Shown: piece by piece, positions 31,105-42,370 of the stretch
How the letters are laid out: every line of letters starts with the position of its first letter
How positions within the stretch are numbered: position 1 is the stretch's first letter
NCBI GenBank assembly: GCA_015680685.1
Contig: MNCI01008618.1
Location: 69,815-122,497, forward strand
DNA from: Gnetum montanum
Lineage: Eukaryota > Streptophyta > Gnetopsida > Gnetales > Gnetaceae
Direction: 5' to 3'
DNA length: 52,683 bases
Position numbers and translations under genes: made by a program
Notes under the pieces: generated by a model
What the model was told of the DNA's origin: nothing
The model's database searches: none
What the model saw: the letters and a program-made list of their open reading frames with translations, nothing else

Positions 31105-32875
31105 ATGGTCCCAAAATGTGGACAACAGGAAGGTCCTGCTCAAAGTGGGATCAAACAACCTAGGAGAGGCGAAGGACAAGTTCCTACTGAACAACATGCA
31201 GAGTAGGAGGAAAAATCATTCGGTATCCACCAAGAGGACCTTGCTACTGTACAATCAAGGTAGGCAGAAGGAGGAGCTACTATAGCATCTGAACAAGGAC
31301 AACATCTCACGTTGCCCCAGGACTATGTTCAGGCTAACCATAAAAGGTCCATATTCACTGCGGTGATTGTCGAATTAAATTTTGAATATTTCATAGAATT
31401 TTCTCAGGAGGCCATTAGGAATCACCTCAAAGGGTCCCCATTATGGCCTATCCTCTTTAAAAGCGATGCCTGGTACTTAGGGGAAATGTACCAATTTTTG
31501 CACAACAAGGAACCATGGTTAACATTTGTGGTGTGATTGTTCCATTCTTTGTTCAGGCCATTTTGGAAGTATTAAACCTTCTGAATACATGGCCAAAGGT
31601 TGCTCAGTTGTCTACCCACTCAGACCCGAATGTGTGATGAGTTTAGTTAAGAAGGGTGTATAGCAAGGAAGATAAGACATTTGGAGAGTTGACGATGGAA
31701 GAGAGGATCTATATTAAAATAGGAACTTATCACATCTTCCCCACAAAGGGCTTAAAGAGAATTTCAACATATGCGACAAGAGGATATGCAATGTTGATGG
31801 GAAAGGTTAATGCTAACCTACCTCATCTATATTTTATAAAGATCCTAAGGCGGTTTGAAGAACGGAAGACATGGAAGCTTGCGTTGCCCTTCCCTTGTCT
31901 TATCAGGAAGTTGTGCAAACATGCTGGCATCAGAGGATACACCAATGATGTCCTCCGAAAAGTCCAAAATGCTTCATACACTGAACTACTAAAGCCATCA
32001 ACTGCAAGGAAAATCACTAGTGAGATGCTGGGAACGGAACAGAAAAAAAAATAAACAGTAGGGCCAACTACAACTCAACTTGCAGGACCCAGCCAACTTC
32101 CAAGCACAAGACCCAACCAACAACAAGAAGCAGGGCCTAGCATGGGCCAGCAGGATCAACCGCCACCGCCGCAAGATTACAGACCATCGATGAGCCATCT
32201 CAAGCCATTGTTGAGATGGTCAGTTGGGGAAGTTGCGATGAAGCAAATCTCTTCCGTGTCATCGACGATGCCATACAGCCCATGATTTCTTTGGATCACG
32301 CAAGGGGTAAAGTTTCCATTCATACAGGGGAAGAGGAGAGCACTTGGTCACAATAGATCTCAGGGAACGCTACATCCTTTCAAGTGCAATTAGAAACTGG
32401 TGAAGGGGCCACAGTGGTGGTCATGCAGCACTAGGATGCAGTAGGAGCCATAGAAGTGGTTGCAGACCACATTAGAGAATCATTCAATGTACCTGTTGTG
32501 CCACCGACAAATCTTATAGGAGCATTGGATGCTCAAACTCTAGCTGGAACCTCAATGACTCCTACGAAACATGAGGATGTACTTGATCGATTGCTACAAA
32601 TAGAACAGGTAATGATGTCCTTGTTTGACATTCCATAGGATGTTACGGCAATTCAATCAAACCTCATTTCCACCAAAGGGAAGCTAATCTTGATAGAGAT
32701 GAGGGCTGAGCATGCTGAAGTAGAGGTGCAAAGATTACAAGAAAGGCTCATGACCCTGCAAGCAGCACAATGGGATCCTTGGCAATTTGTTCCCGTAGAC
32801 CAGCTGGACACTTTTAAAACTAACTTACCAAATTATTGACAAAGAATAAGAAGGTGGCGGAAGAAAAAGAGAATG
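31105..32875 (+). pseudogene. ORF X of element H, truncated
   Basis: The ATG at 31105 again follows GATTGTAG. Conserved blocks: GSPLWPILFKSDAWYLGEMY (about 31430), then ITTYHIF-like and YATRGYAMLMGKVN (about 31770), FPCLIRKLCKHAGI (about 31895) and YTNDVLRKVQ. A Pro/Gln-rich hinge precedes a segment aligned with the coiled-coil start of copy A (LTIEVV..., then LLQIEQVMMSLFDIP, AEVEVQRLQERLMTLQ). The frame is broken by a few stops and ends where a LINE begins near 32876. This is the least decayed N-terminal half of the three. Confidence 0.72.
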
Positions 32876-33660
32876 TTGTTTGGGATGCCTCCTTCATCAA
32901 AGCCTACCTATTGGCAAACGTCATGAATACCTTGGGATTTCAAACCCTAATTTCCCTCTCTGTGGAGGTCCTGATGATTTTGTCCATGTTTTTTGGAATT
33001 GCCCCATCGCTCAGTCTTCATGGGAGTGGGTTTCTAAAGTTTTCCCTTTGTGCAATTTTTCCCATGAGGATATCTTGTTCAGCTTTTTGGCCACCCCATT
33101 TGCTAACCTTCAACTTCTTTGGGAAGTCATTAGGCCCCTCGTTCTTTACTATATATGGAAGCACAGATGCACTGCTCTTTTCCAAAACACTCATTCGTCT
33201 AACTCTAACCATTTAACTATTATGGAAAAATTTCAAATTCTTCGCCTTGTGCATTTCCAAATTATATCTCACATTTCTAAGTTAAAGTTGGATACTAATC
33301 AGTTGTTTTATTGTTTGCAGCCTTGGAGCAGATACACCAATTCGTGCACTCTTCCCCATATCGATCTGCTACATCGAAGTGTCTCATCATAATTTTGAGC
33401 ATTTTTAGCTCTCTGTTGTTCCCCTGGTCTTATTAACTCGTAGTTCTTAGTGATTCCTAGCATGAGGTTGCTCTTTGGAATGTACTCCCACACCATGTGA
33501 AGGTTTATGTTTCAAGATGTTTTCCTTCAACATCTACATTTGATATTGTTCATCTCCCTATTTAACCATCAATATGTTCAAATGTTGATCATGTACTTNG
33601 TCTCCCTATTTAACCATCAATACGTTCAAATGTTGATCATGTACTTAATCTCATTTAATT
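32876..33660 (+). pseudogene. LINE 3' fragment with RT zinc-binding (zf-RVT) domain
   Basis: The frame at 32880-33392 has LPIGKRHEYLGI, FPLCGGPDDFVHVFWNC and AQSSWEWV, the zf-RVT pattern (CPLC-G..E..H.F..C..A...W) at the C-terminus of plant L1-type ORF2. The first Cys is lost (FPLC). Downstream is a 3' UTR ending near AATAAAATTCTC. The 5' end joins ORF X of H, so it is a 5'-truncated insertion or a deletion junction. Confidence 0.78.
33553..33646. other. 46-bp duplication around a single N (artefact)
   Basis: Bases 33553-33598 recur at 33601-33646 with one difference, flanking N at 33599. Confidence 0.8.
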
Positions 33661-34260
33661 AATAAAATTCTCTTTTTTGGGGTCCAACACCCCACCCCAC
33701 CCCACCCCCACGCCCCATATTTCTTGTACATAAAGTATTCAAACATTTAATTATAATACATATAAAAATATGGTCAACAAATTTATTACTATTTCAATTA
33801 CCCATTTTCACCATAGTCCAAATAGAGCACACATACAAGTTGTCAACAATACATGCACACAAACACATAGAAAGACTATTACAATCATTAACGCAAAAAC
33901 TCAAGGAAAAGTAGTTTGTTACAATAACTCTATCTCAAATCTTTTTGCTATTTCAAGTTTAAGCATGAATGCTAAAAAATGATATAAATTTCCTTAGAAT
34001 TGGGACCTTCCTCCTTACTAATAATTAAATTTCTTCACTAATTTTTTCAAAGTTCCAATTACAAGGTTGTACACTTGAGTAGATGGTCTTGAAACTAAAA
34101 AAAAAAATCTATATTTCTTTTAATAATGTCTACTCAATGTCCAGTTTGTGATGTTACCTGAGTTTTCTTTGCTCATTAATATTTTTTTGGGGTATAGCAC
34201 CTTTATTGCTAAACTAACACCTCATTTTTGTTATTCCTTTAATATATTATCATCATCATC
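33661..34260. other. Intergenic DNA, no gene seen
   Basis: Contains a short CCCCA-rich run (33690-33712) and AT-rich DNA without supported coding. Confidence 0.4.
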
Positions 34261-34440
34261 ATTATCCTAGCCTTGTCCCAACAATATGTGATCAATTATA
34301 TTTTTCCAATGTATTATGTTCATTGCATGTCTTGGAGTGCATTTATCATCATTATCCTAACCTTGTCCCAACAATATGTGATCAATTATATTTTTCCAAT
34401 GTATTATGTTCGTTGCATGTCTTGGAGTGCATTTATTGTC
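34261..34440. repeat. 90-bp tandem duplication
   Basis: 34261-34350 and 34351-34440 are nearly identical (CCTTGTCCCAACAATATGTG in both). Because 90 is a multiple of three the frame at 34273 stays open, but it does not look coding. Confidence 0.88.
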
Positions 34441-35980
34441 TTTCTGAGTCTTTGGAGTACATGGTGTGAATTTGGTATTATATCTATTTCATCTTTTCAC
34501 TTGTATAATTGATGAATTACTTGGTTAGAGAATCAGATTTTTGTGGCATAAAAACCTTAGGAAAGTTCTTTAAAAAAAAACTTTCCTTTTAAAAAAAAAT
34601 ACATAGCACTATTAAGACAAGACTTGAACTATTCAAGATTTTAGTAATGGTTTGCTTGATTTTTCATGGATAACCATCCTAATTTCCCATTTTAGTTGTT
34701 CCTCTTATGCCTTTATTCCCGTAAAAAAATTTCAACAATGGTTTGGATATTGGAATCTTTCAAGCAATACATATCCAAATAGAGGACAAAGTGTGACCAA
34801 ATTAGTTAATCATGGGATATTTTTTATTGTGGGATAAAATGAAAATAATCCACTAACAAACATATTATGTCTAACACATACATGTAGTTTAATTCATCCA
34901 AGACAATCTCTCCCACGGTGTTGCTACAAAAGCTTTCAGATCCTGTAGACTCTAAGCAGGGTAGAAATTTTTTTGAAAAAAGTGTTCTAGTTTCCAAGTT
35001 TCATACTTCAGATGACACTACTGTTGTGAATTTGTATAGAGAAAATTCACAATTAAATCTTATATTCCCTTTAAACTATTGTACAATTAATAAATATACG
35101 AAAATACGTAAATGATATAGCAGCCAAGCCCATCTTATAAATACTAAGCATTGCAAGTTGATAATGAAGCTCCAAGAACAATATGCCTAAATTTATGCGG
35201 TGGGGATTTGTCTTTTGAAAATCTCCGAAAACCAAATGCCAGGTGAGAAGATGATTACCAATGTACCATAAACTAGGCTAGTAAATTGCATCCTATATCT
35301 CCGACATATGGGTATATTGCTGCTTTTTCCGATGAACTTAAATCAGAACGGGACTTTTTTATCAGGAAAGATAGGGTTCTATTAACAGAGAAATGTATAG
35401 ACCTAGCAAGGTGCTCAGGAAAAACAGAACACAGGAAAAGTCAAGCTATTAAGAAAACAAAATGATAAAATCAACATAACCTAATGGGCCTATCCATGTC
35501 AGTTTCCCTCAAAATCTCTGGCATAGGTACCTGCAATACCCTTAAAACCAAGGAACCGCAAAGCAGTTCATTTGGAGAAAGGACAACATCTATAACAAAA
35601 CATCAAAGGAAAGGCACGAGGTCACACACACGAATCCTTTAATTAGGAATGCAGAAAATCATAACCAGATTTTTGATCGAGAAACTAATTGCCAGTTGCA
35701 TGGAAGGGACAAATCCTTGAATGCTAAATATTATTTCATCAGATCGTTCTTAGGAGTAAATCTTGTAACATAATAAAATATGGATATGTTGAACAAAGAC
35801 TATGCTCTTAGAGCTCGTTGTTAAAGAGTCAATCTTGTTAAACAGAATAAAATAAGGATGTAATCTTGAAGAAAGAACGTGCACTCAAAGCTTGCTGTAA
35901 GATGCCTTTTATGAAAATCTAGGTCATCTCTAATATGATACATTGCATTGCAGCATGTCAGGAAGATATTCATATTGACT
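34441..35980. other. Intergenic DNA, no gene seen
   Basis: No conserved frame or RNA gene was recognised. Base composition is similar to the surrounding low-copy DNA. Confidence 0.4.
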
Positions 35981-36100
35981 TATCCTGTTAGCATAGTGGT
36001 AACATCATACCTTACAAGAAAAAAAACAGGCCTTGGGTTCAATTCCAATTCACTAACTTCTTTATGTTAGATACATCTACTGTACTCAAGATTTATTACT
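35981..36100 (+). repeat. tRNA-derived SINE-like copy 4
   Basis: Box-A-like TTAGCATAGTGGTAAC (35988) and box-B-like GGGTTCAATTCC (36035), the best B box in the window. The body differs from copies 1-3, so it may be another SINE family or a decayed tRNA pseudogene. Confidence 0.5.
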
Positions 36101-37137
36101 ACTGATGTCAAAAGAGGCAGGGTCAAATTCTTTCAGTTCAGTCATTTGAGATAATTATTCATCTCCCCCACAGAACCTTTGGGTCCATACAGATGGAAGT
36201 ACTAAAATATCGGTTTCAATTTCATTACACAGATTCTGCCTAGAATTATTCTATGCCAACTTTCTTGTGGGTTTCCCAAAAGTAGCATGAAGCATGAATA
36301 CTAATGGTACAGATGTGGGTGTGGTTTCTACTACTATGCTGCACAACTGGGATAACAAGTGTGCTCAACTGTTGGAGCTGGCGAGGACGGGCTTTGTATA
36401 ATTATGGAAATGGCATACAAAGAAGGGGTGGGGTGGAGTTCTTCCTGTCATCCATCTCTGAAAAAGATTTTTTGTCAAATTACCAAATTAAATAAATATA
36501 TATTATAAATATATGGTAAACTTAATAATAATTATTGCAATATGTTTCCTCAACAAAAAAAAATTACTGCAATATGCAAAATAAGTCAGGATAGAAAAAC
36601 TTGCTGAGATCAATAGTCACTTTATACACATCAAAAAGGCAACCCCATGTATGAAGTAAAAATATGGCAAGATTTCCCAACTATCCAGCAAAAATACAAT
36701 ATGTTTCATTAGTTTTGCGCAATCCAATTTAAGTATAATGTGTATATCGATAAAAGGCTACTATACACATGCATCGCATACCAGTAACGAAAAACGTAAT
36801 GCCTAATCAATGGATGCAAGAAGCATAAGCTACTAAAAAGAGCGAAATAGGAAAAAGAGTACTTGTCTAAAATTAGAAACAGTCAAATTTTATTATTAAA
36901 ATGTTTTGGCAAAGTTCCCAAATAAACACCGGGATGGCGTGTGAGACGATACTGTCATGTGACTTAAAACCCAGATGTCCTAGGACACACAGAGAACACT
37001 TGTTAAAAAAAGGTTGCAGTAAATTAAATTGAAGAAATCAATTAATGTTACAGATCTTTGCCACATGTCTACCATCAAACAAATTGAGCGATTTGAGCCT
37101 TTGCTCAAGGTAACCACCTTCTGTGAAGTTTCTAATC
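36101..37137. other. Intergenic DNA, no gene seen
   Basis: No supported gene; the frame at 36304 has no recognisable similarity. Confidence 0.4.
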
Positions 37138-37300
37138 AAGGTTTCAAAAATAGCCAAATTGAAAACAAGAAGCAAGAATTTCTTTAAAATGATGCATATA
37201 ATTTAATTAATTTATGTCCATATTTATAAAAAAGAATGTGATAGCAATGTCTGAATTAAAAATTCTTACCAATGAATCCATGAGGCAACATAAAAATACA
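37138..37300. repeat. Diverged dispersed copy of the 38.1-kb repeat
   Basis: AATAGCCAAATTGAAAACAAG and TTTAAAATGATGCATATAATT align with 38085-38170. It lies about 940 bp before the tandem pair, with a LINE fragment between. Confidence 0.65.
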
Positions 37301-37559
37301 AAACCTAACATATAACTCAATTGAAACTGAGAGTGAATTAGTAGAGACATGTTTTATCAAAAGGCTTAAAAATTACCAGAAGAAACACAGGATATATGGA
37401 ATGCAATTTCAATAAGAACATAAACAGTGGTGAAATAGAAGTAACAATTGAACGCTAAAAAGTTTCTTGCTTCAAACATTTCCACTACCTAACATCAATG
37501 CTCTAGTCATATGGTGAAATTGATAAAGATATAAGAAATAGAATTGAAAAGGGAAAATT

Positions 37560-38003
37560 TTCCAGGACAACAATTAAGCCTACTATCCTATATGGTGTTG
37601 AATGAATGTTCAGCTGTATAGAAAAAACATGAACAAGTCAGTGTGGCAGAAATGAGAATGCTTAGATGGATGCTAAATATTACCAAAATAGATAAACTGC
37701 ATTACACAGATAATAGAGGAGGACTTGGAGTAACTTCTGTTTTAGATAAGTTATAAGAATGGCAGTTTAGATGGTTTGGGTATGTGCAAAGAAGTTCAGA
37801 GAATGGCCTTATAAGAAAAATGTTGCTATGTCATTATTCTAGAAAAAGCCACCAAAAGGGCAAAAAGAGAGAGAGAGACATGGAAAAAACAATTCAAGGT
37901 GATAGGAAGAAATTGCAAATAAACAAAGATCTAGCTCTTCATATTGACGAATGGTCAAAAAGAACTCATGTAATTAACTCCATTTTGTTGAGACAAGGCT
38001 AAA
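37560..38003 (+). pseudogene. LINE reverse-transcriptase C-terminal fragment
   Basis: The translation has PTILYGVE, then VAEMRMLRWMLNITKIDK and FRWFGYVQR, a run characteristic of plant LINE-type RT proteins (LYG.E.W, AEMRMLRW, RWFGHV.R). Two stops and a shift are present. Its lineage differs from the 39.6-46.3 kb LINE. Confidence 0.75.
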
Positions 38004-38111
38004 ATAATGATGATGAAATTGAATTTTAACTTCCATCCACATCAAACCCAACCCCTTTATTGAATTTTGTATCTAACCAAGGTTTTAAAACAGCCAAATT
38101 GCAAACAAGGG

Positions 38112-38361
38112 AAAAGAATTTGTTTAAAATGATGCTTACAGTTAAATCAATTTATATCCATATTTGTAAAAGAGAATGTGATCCAGGTTTTGAGGAAGCA
38201 GAAGCAGCATCTGAATATAATATTCTTAACAATTCAAAAAGAATTTGTTTAAAATGATGCTTACAGTTAAATCAATTTATATCCATATTTGTAAAAGAGA
38301 ATGTGATCCAGGTTTTGAGGAAGCAGAAGCAGCATCTGAATATAATATTCTTAACAATTCA
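38112..38361. repeat. 125-bp tandem duplication
   Basis: 38112-38236 and 38237-38361 are essentially identical (GATCCAGGTTTTGAGGAAGC in both), which points to a recent event. A diverged relative is at 37138. Confidence 0.9.
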
Positions 38362-38640
38362 AATGGCATACTGCATCCACAATGAGAAACAGGGATCCAT
38401 GATGCAACAGAAAAATCCAAATCCTATAATTCAACGTACACTGAACTTGAATTTTTCCTATACTGCATTCACAATGAGAAACATGGATACATAATGGAAA
38501 TGAACGATCCAAAACTGAACATTTACTTACATCTACCGTGAACTCTTTGGTCTGTTAGACTATACCAGTTTCAGAACTCCTTACAGAATTTTGTTTCTCC
38601 TTATAACTGGGCGTTTCCCACTGGAATCTATCAAACCTGT

Positions 38641-39222
38641 TCAAGACTCAGGTGAAGGATGTTTGAGGGCATCATGTGTTTGATGAAAATCCTTCACCAG
38701 AAGGCGAGAATCCTTAACCAGGGAAGAGCACTTATCCCAGATACTCCTGAAAAGGGTATGGCGAGGAAGAGGCCTGTAACGCACAAGCTCTGACGACCTG
38801 CTGCTGCTACTGCTCTCCCCAAATTCCACAATATTCTTAGCAGGCACCACATGGTTGAGCCAAAAATCCCCAACAGCTTCCAGAAGCAACTCGCAGCACT
38901 CATCATCCTTATAAACCCTAAACAGGGAACTAGCCTTGGGAAACCAGATATAGAGATCCATCCAATCCTTACCCAAAATCTCCATCAGAATCTGAATTCT
39001 GGGCATGTAAAACACTGGGAAAGAATTTCAGGCCTCCTCCGATTCCTCCTCCGCAGCAGGATGCATGGAACTTGTGTAAGGGCATTTAACCTCGACCATG
39101 CCATTTTCTGAAACAAGAACAGCACGAGGAGATGCTCCTAACCAGTCGTACTGTTTGTGCAGATGAAAGCAGGGGCTCATGGAAATTTTGTTTCCTGTGA
39201 GATTTTGGTAAGTGGACAGGGC
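38641..39222 (-). pseudogene. YqaJ/lambda-exonuclease-like gene, last exon, degenerate
   Basis: Minus strand. The exon begins after a good acceptor TTGCTTGTAG| (39223-39224) with ALSTYQNLTGNKI, then DWLGASPRAVLV and MVEVKCPYTSS. After an in-frame TGA (39028-39030) it continues FYMPRIQILMEILGKDWMDL, then YIWFP and FRVYKDDE, DFWLNHVVPA. This is the PD-(D/E)XK nuclease core of plant YqaJ-domain proteins: GASPDG, EXK, a Tyr/Gln-rich helix and the W/D-L-x-x-W strand. E and K of EVK are kept, but the catalytic Asp of GASPD is Arg. The Ser-rich tail ends at 38641. Upstream exons are not seen before the LINE at 39560. Organellar or nuclear DNA end-processing is the family role by analogy; this copy should be inactive. 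Confidence 0.75.
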
Positions 39223-39559
39223 CTACAAGCAATGCCTTAACTGTGACTTTACCTAGCAACCTCTCAATAAAAATGATTCTAGAAGTGTAAACCTTTCATG
39301 CTTAAGATATAGTAAGAGGTTAAGAGCTCTTTTTTTTGCTGGGAAAACAACTACCAATTGTACTTTGGTAATGGTAAATATTGTTTATATTTTGTCATAA
39401 CCCTTGAGGGGACTTGATCTTGTAACATCATCATCTTGCCCTTGTGATTAAGTCTACAAATTATCACCTTTTTTTTCCAACATTTATATACATTGGTCGA
39501 TCTTGAGGGTTTTTGGCAAAGTTTTTGCAACAAAATATTTTTTATCAAGGAATGATCTG
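39223..39559. other. Upstream of the YqaJ exon, no exon recognised
   Basis: Expected to be intron or 5' part of the YqaJ-like gene. The minus-strand frame 39351-39548 has no recognisable similarity. Confidence 0.4.
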
Positions 39560-39692
39560 AAGATGGAAAATACTAATGTCTCATTATGAAGAATTCTGAA
39601 GCTTTCGATTTTGTTTTACATAATGATTTATATGAATCCCTATTAAAAGATATCACTTCATGATACATATTTCTTCAAATTATTGGATTTGT

Positions 39693-39822
39693 TCACCTAA
39701 ATAAGGATTTTAAACCAATTATTCAAGCTATCCTTGAATGCAATAGAATTAATGTCTTGCATGCCCACTATTTTTCTAAATCTTTTTTGCTTATTGAATT
39801 GGACAATTCTAACATGATTGAG
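39693..39822. repeat. 130-bp direct repeat, left copy (flank of LTR J)
   Basis: Starts TCACCTAAATAAGG and ends AACATGATTGAG exactly at the left edge of LTR J. The right copy, 40503-40632, begins exactly at the right edge. About seven mismatches in 130. Confidence 0.88.
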
Positions 39823-40502
39823 TGATGAGTGGCGAGGTACCCTTGCACTCAATCATACGAATACAAGCGTTATACGCGCAATCTGGTCAAACTCCACAGA
39901 CGGACTAATTGTGGCATCCAGATAGTTAGCCTTAGGTTGCAGTTCATTGTCTTCCCACCTAGACTAGTATTAGCTTTGTCACGTATGGTTTAGTCCAGAG
40001 TGAGGTGTATGATGTCTTTCTAACCTAATGCTACTCCTAAAGGCAATGGAAGATAATATTAACTAAGCTAAGGGAGAAAGGGTGAGAGAATCTAAACTAG
40101 CCTAAGTGCGATGAGNTAAATAACAATAACAATTAAATAATTAAACTAAGTGAATGCTGCAATGATGAAGTAATCTCGATCTTTATTTCCAGTCATGTGT
40201 GTGTCCAAATACGTCACACTCGAATAAAGGATGTCGTACAATTACAATCACCACACTATCGGCATACACTGGAAAATAATTCTAACTCTAAGAAGGAAAA
40301 ACTGCAATAGTTTGGGTAAGAAACTAAGAACTAACTCCCAAAACTCATCTGTCTACCTCTTATTTATAGATGAGGAGACAAGCCGCGATATCGCGTATGC
40401 GATATCAGGTCGGCTGTGAAACCAAGGATGCGATATCGCGGGTGCGATATTGTGGGTGCATTATTGTGGGTGCGTTATTGTGGCTGTCAACAAATTCATG
40501 AC
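39823..40502 (-). mobile_element. LTR J (minus, solo), flanked by 130-bp repeats
   Basis: Begins TGATGAGTGGCGAGGTACCC and ends GTCAACAAATTCATGAC, with three bases TCA shared with the right-hand repeat. U3 has clear GATATCGCGTATGCGATATC palindromes (40386-40450). An N at 40116 replaces about 190 bp of the middle (compare 18480-18670), explaining the short length. There is no 5-bp TSD. Confidence 0.85.
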
Positions 40503-40632
40503 TCACCTAAATAAGGATTTTAAACCAGTTATTCGTGCTATCCTTGAATGCAATAGAATTAATGTCTTGCATGCCCATTGTTTTTCTAAATCTTTTTTGC
40601 TTATTGAATTGGATAATTCTAACATGATTCAG
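40503..40632. repeat. 130-bp direct repeat, right copy
   Basis: See the left copy at 39693-39822. The right copy continues without a break into the LINE ORF1 frame. Confidence 0.88.
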
Positions 40633-41066
40633 AAATCATTGGATTTTAACGTTTTTAAGGATCAATGTAATACTTTTATTGCTCAGCAATGGAAAGTGGA
40701 TTTTGATTCCTATTCTTTTGATTATTCTAAAATTCATTGTTGGATTGAATTAGAAAAGCTTCCTCTTATTTTTCAAAGTGTTGAAAAAGAAATTGTTGAC
40801 AACATCCTTGAACGTAATAGAATTAATGTCTTGCATGCCCACTATTTTTCTAAATCTTTTTTGCTTATTGAATTGGCCAATTCTAAAATGATGGAGAAAT
40901 CATTGGATCTTAAAGCTTTTATGGATCAATGTAATACTTTTATTGCTCAGCAATGAAAAGTGGATTTTGATTCCTATTCTTCTTATTATTCTAAAATTCA
41001 TTATTGGATTGAATTAGAAAATCTTCATCTTATTTTTCAAAGTGTTGAAAAGGAAATTGTTGGCAG
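40539..41066. repeat. 264-bp in-frame tandem duplication in LINE ORF1
   Basis: 40539-40802 and 40803-41066 both encode the INVLHAH to IFQSVEKEIV segment. The period of 264 bp is 88 codons, so the first frame stays open through the junction. Differences such as LDNSNMIQ and LANSKMME show it is not an assembly duplicate. Confidence 0.85.
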
Positions 41067-41640
41067 TATTAGCACAATCTTGAAGACAGTAAAAAATATT
41101 ACTAGATAGTATGCAACGCACACGTTATTTTGTAGAAATTGATTTACGACAAACGATGATAGAATTAAAACTCAAGGTTGGTAATCAATGTTTTTTCACA
41201 AAAAAGTACATAATATAATTTATGAGGATGTTGCAACTATTGTCATGAAGGCCATGTTATTATTATTTGTCTTATTCTTAATAAAAAATTTTGTTTGTAA
41301 GAAAAAGAAACAACAATTTTTAGAAAAGGGCAACTAATAGTAGTTCTTAGCAAGCATAAATGAAATATTTTTCAACACTTTTTTAACCTTTTTACTAATC
41401 CTTTTAATTATAAAGGTACTAGTAAACCCTTGATATCTAAAGAGAATTCCTTTTTAGAAAAAAAGAAATTTTTAGCAAGGACTAGTAATAGAAATATTGA
41501 TGTAGATGGATTTCACTCAGTGCATCATAAAAAAAGAAGACTTGCAAATATTTCTTTCAATTTTAAAACCCCAAAGGTATCTTATTTTCTTTCTACCTTT
41601 ACTATTGTTCTAAATGTTTTTTAATCATACAATGTTTCAC

Positions 41641-42125
41641 TTATTAGTGACATGGTTTGTGAGATAAATGTTGAGCTTAAAAAATCAAGAATGGGAAACT
41701 CCTCCCCCATATCTCAATGTTAGTTTTATCATGAAATGTTTAGGACCTTTTTGATATGTCCCAAGCAAAGATTTCCGAGTATCTTTTAAATTGGCATTTA
41801 TCTGTAGATTTTCTTTTCATAAAAGAAATTAAGATTTTAACTCATGAGATTAGTTTTATTGCTAAATACATTTTTAAAAAGTGCATTATTTTTGATGTTT
41901 CTCATCAAGTTAATAAAGGAGGTGTTGCTATTCTTGCTAATAAAAATTGGACTGGAAAAGTTTTGAATTTTAATTTTAACAACCTTGGAAGAATTATTTG
42001 GATTATTTGTCATAGTGAAAAAGATGATTTTGAACTATGTAATATTTACACTTCTAATTTATTTGAAAGATTAATCAAAGGTTTGAAGATATCTTCTATC
42101 TCTACATAAAGTTCCTTAGATTATT
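41641..42125 (+). pseudogene. LINE ORF2 start, endonuclease domain
   Basis: The frame 41756-42109 has FLFIKEIKI (the FLQETK motif position), then KCIIFDVSH and NKGGVAILANKNW, where GGVAIL is the hallmark of LINE apurinic-type endonuclease. Upstream is a stop-interrupted N-terminus. The right side runs into a gap. Confidence 0.72.
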
Positions 42126-42370
42126 NNNNNNNNNNNNNNNNNNNNNNNNNNNNNNNNNNNNNNNNNNNNNNNNNNNNNNNNNNNNNNNNNNNNNNNNNNN
42201 NNNNNNNNNNNNNNNNNNNNNNNNNNNNNNNNNNNNNNNNNNNNNNNNNNNNNNNNNNNNNNNNNNNNNNNNNNNNNNNNNNNNNNNNNNNNNNNNNNNN
42301 NNNNNNNNNNNNNNNNNNNNNNNNNNNNNNNNNNNNNNNNNNNNNNNNNNNNNNNNNNNNNNNNNNNNNN
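42126..42370. other. Assembly gap (245 N)
   Basis: Lies between LINE endonuclease and an LTR piece. At minimum the rest of LTR I and part of the LINE RT must be hidden here, so the true size is probably larger. Confidence 0.99.

Larger units (their letters stand above)
39560..41640 (+). pseudogene. LINE ORF1 (DUF4283-like, zinc knuckle), split by LTR J
   Basis: Translation blocks: AFDFVLHNDLYESLLKDI (39600), HLNKDFKPVIRAIL, INVLHAHCFSKSFLLIE, FKDQCNTFIAQQWKVDFD and IHCWIELEKLPLIFQSVEKE, the layout of the DUF4283 nucleic-acid-binding domain of plant LINE ORF1. A CCHC knuckle CNYCHEGHVIIIC is at about 41229 in another frame. An LTR (39823-40502) interrupts it, and part of the domain is tandemly repeated in frame. 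ORF1 proteins bind LINE RNA. Stops and shifts make it a pseudogene. Confidence 0.75.

Noticed and set aside
32836-33216. 126-codon hydrophobic frame that could be read as a membrane protein
   Set aside because: It is an alternative frame of the LINE zf-RVT region, which has the clear family motifs.
34273-34512. Possible small membrane protein with internal repeat
   Set aside because: Openness is due to a 90-bp tandem duplication of non-coding DNA; no family similarity.
35981-36100. Functional tRNA gene
   Set aside because: A and B boxes are present, but an acceptor stem and anticodon arm do not pair, so it is SINE-like or a tRNA pseudogene.
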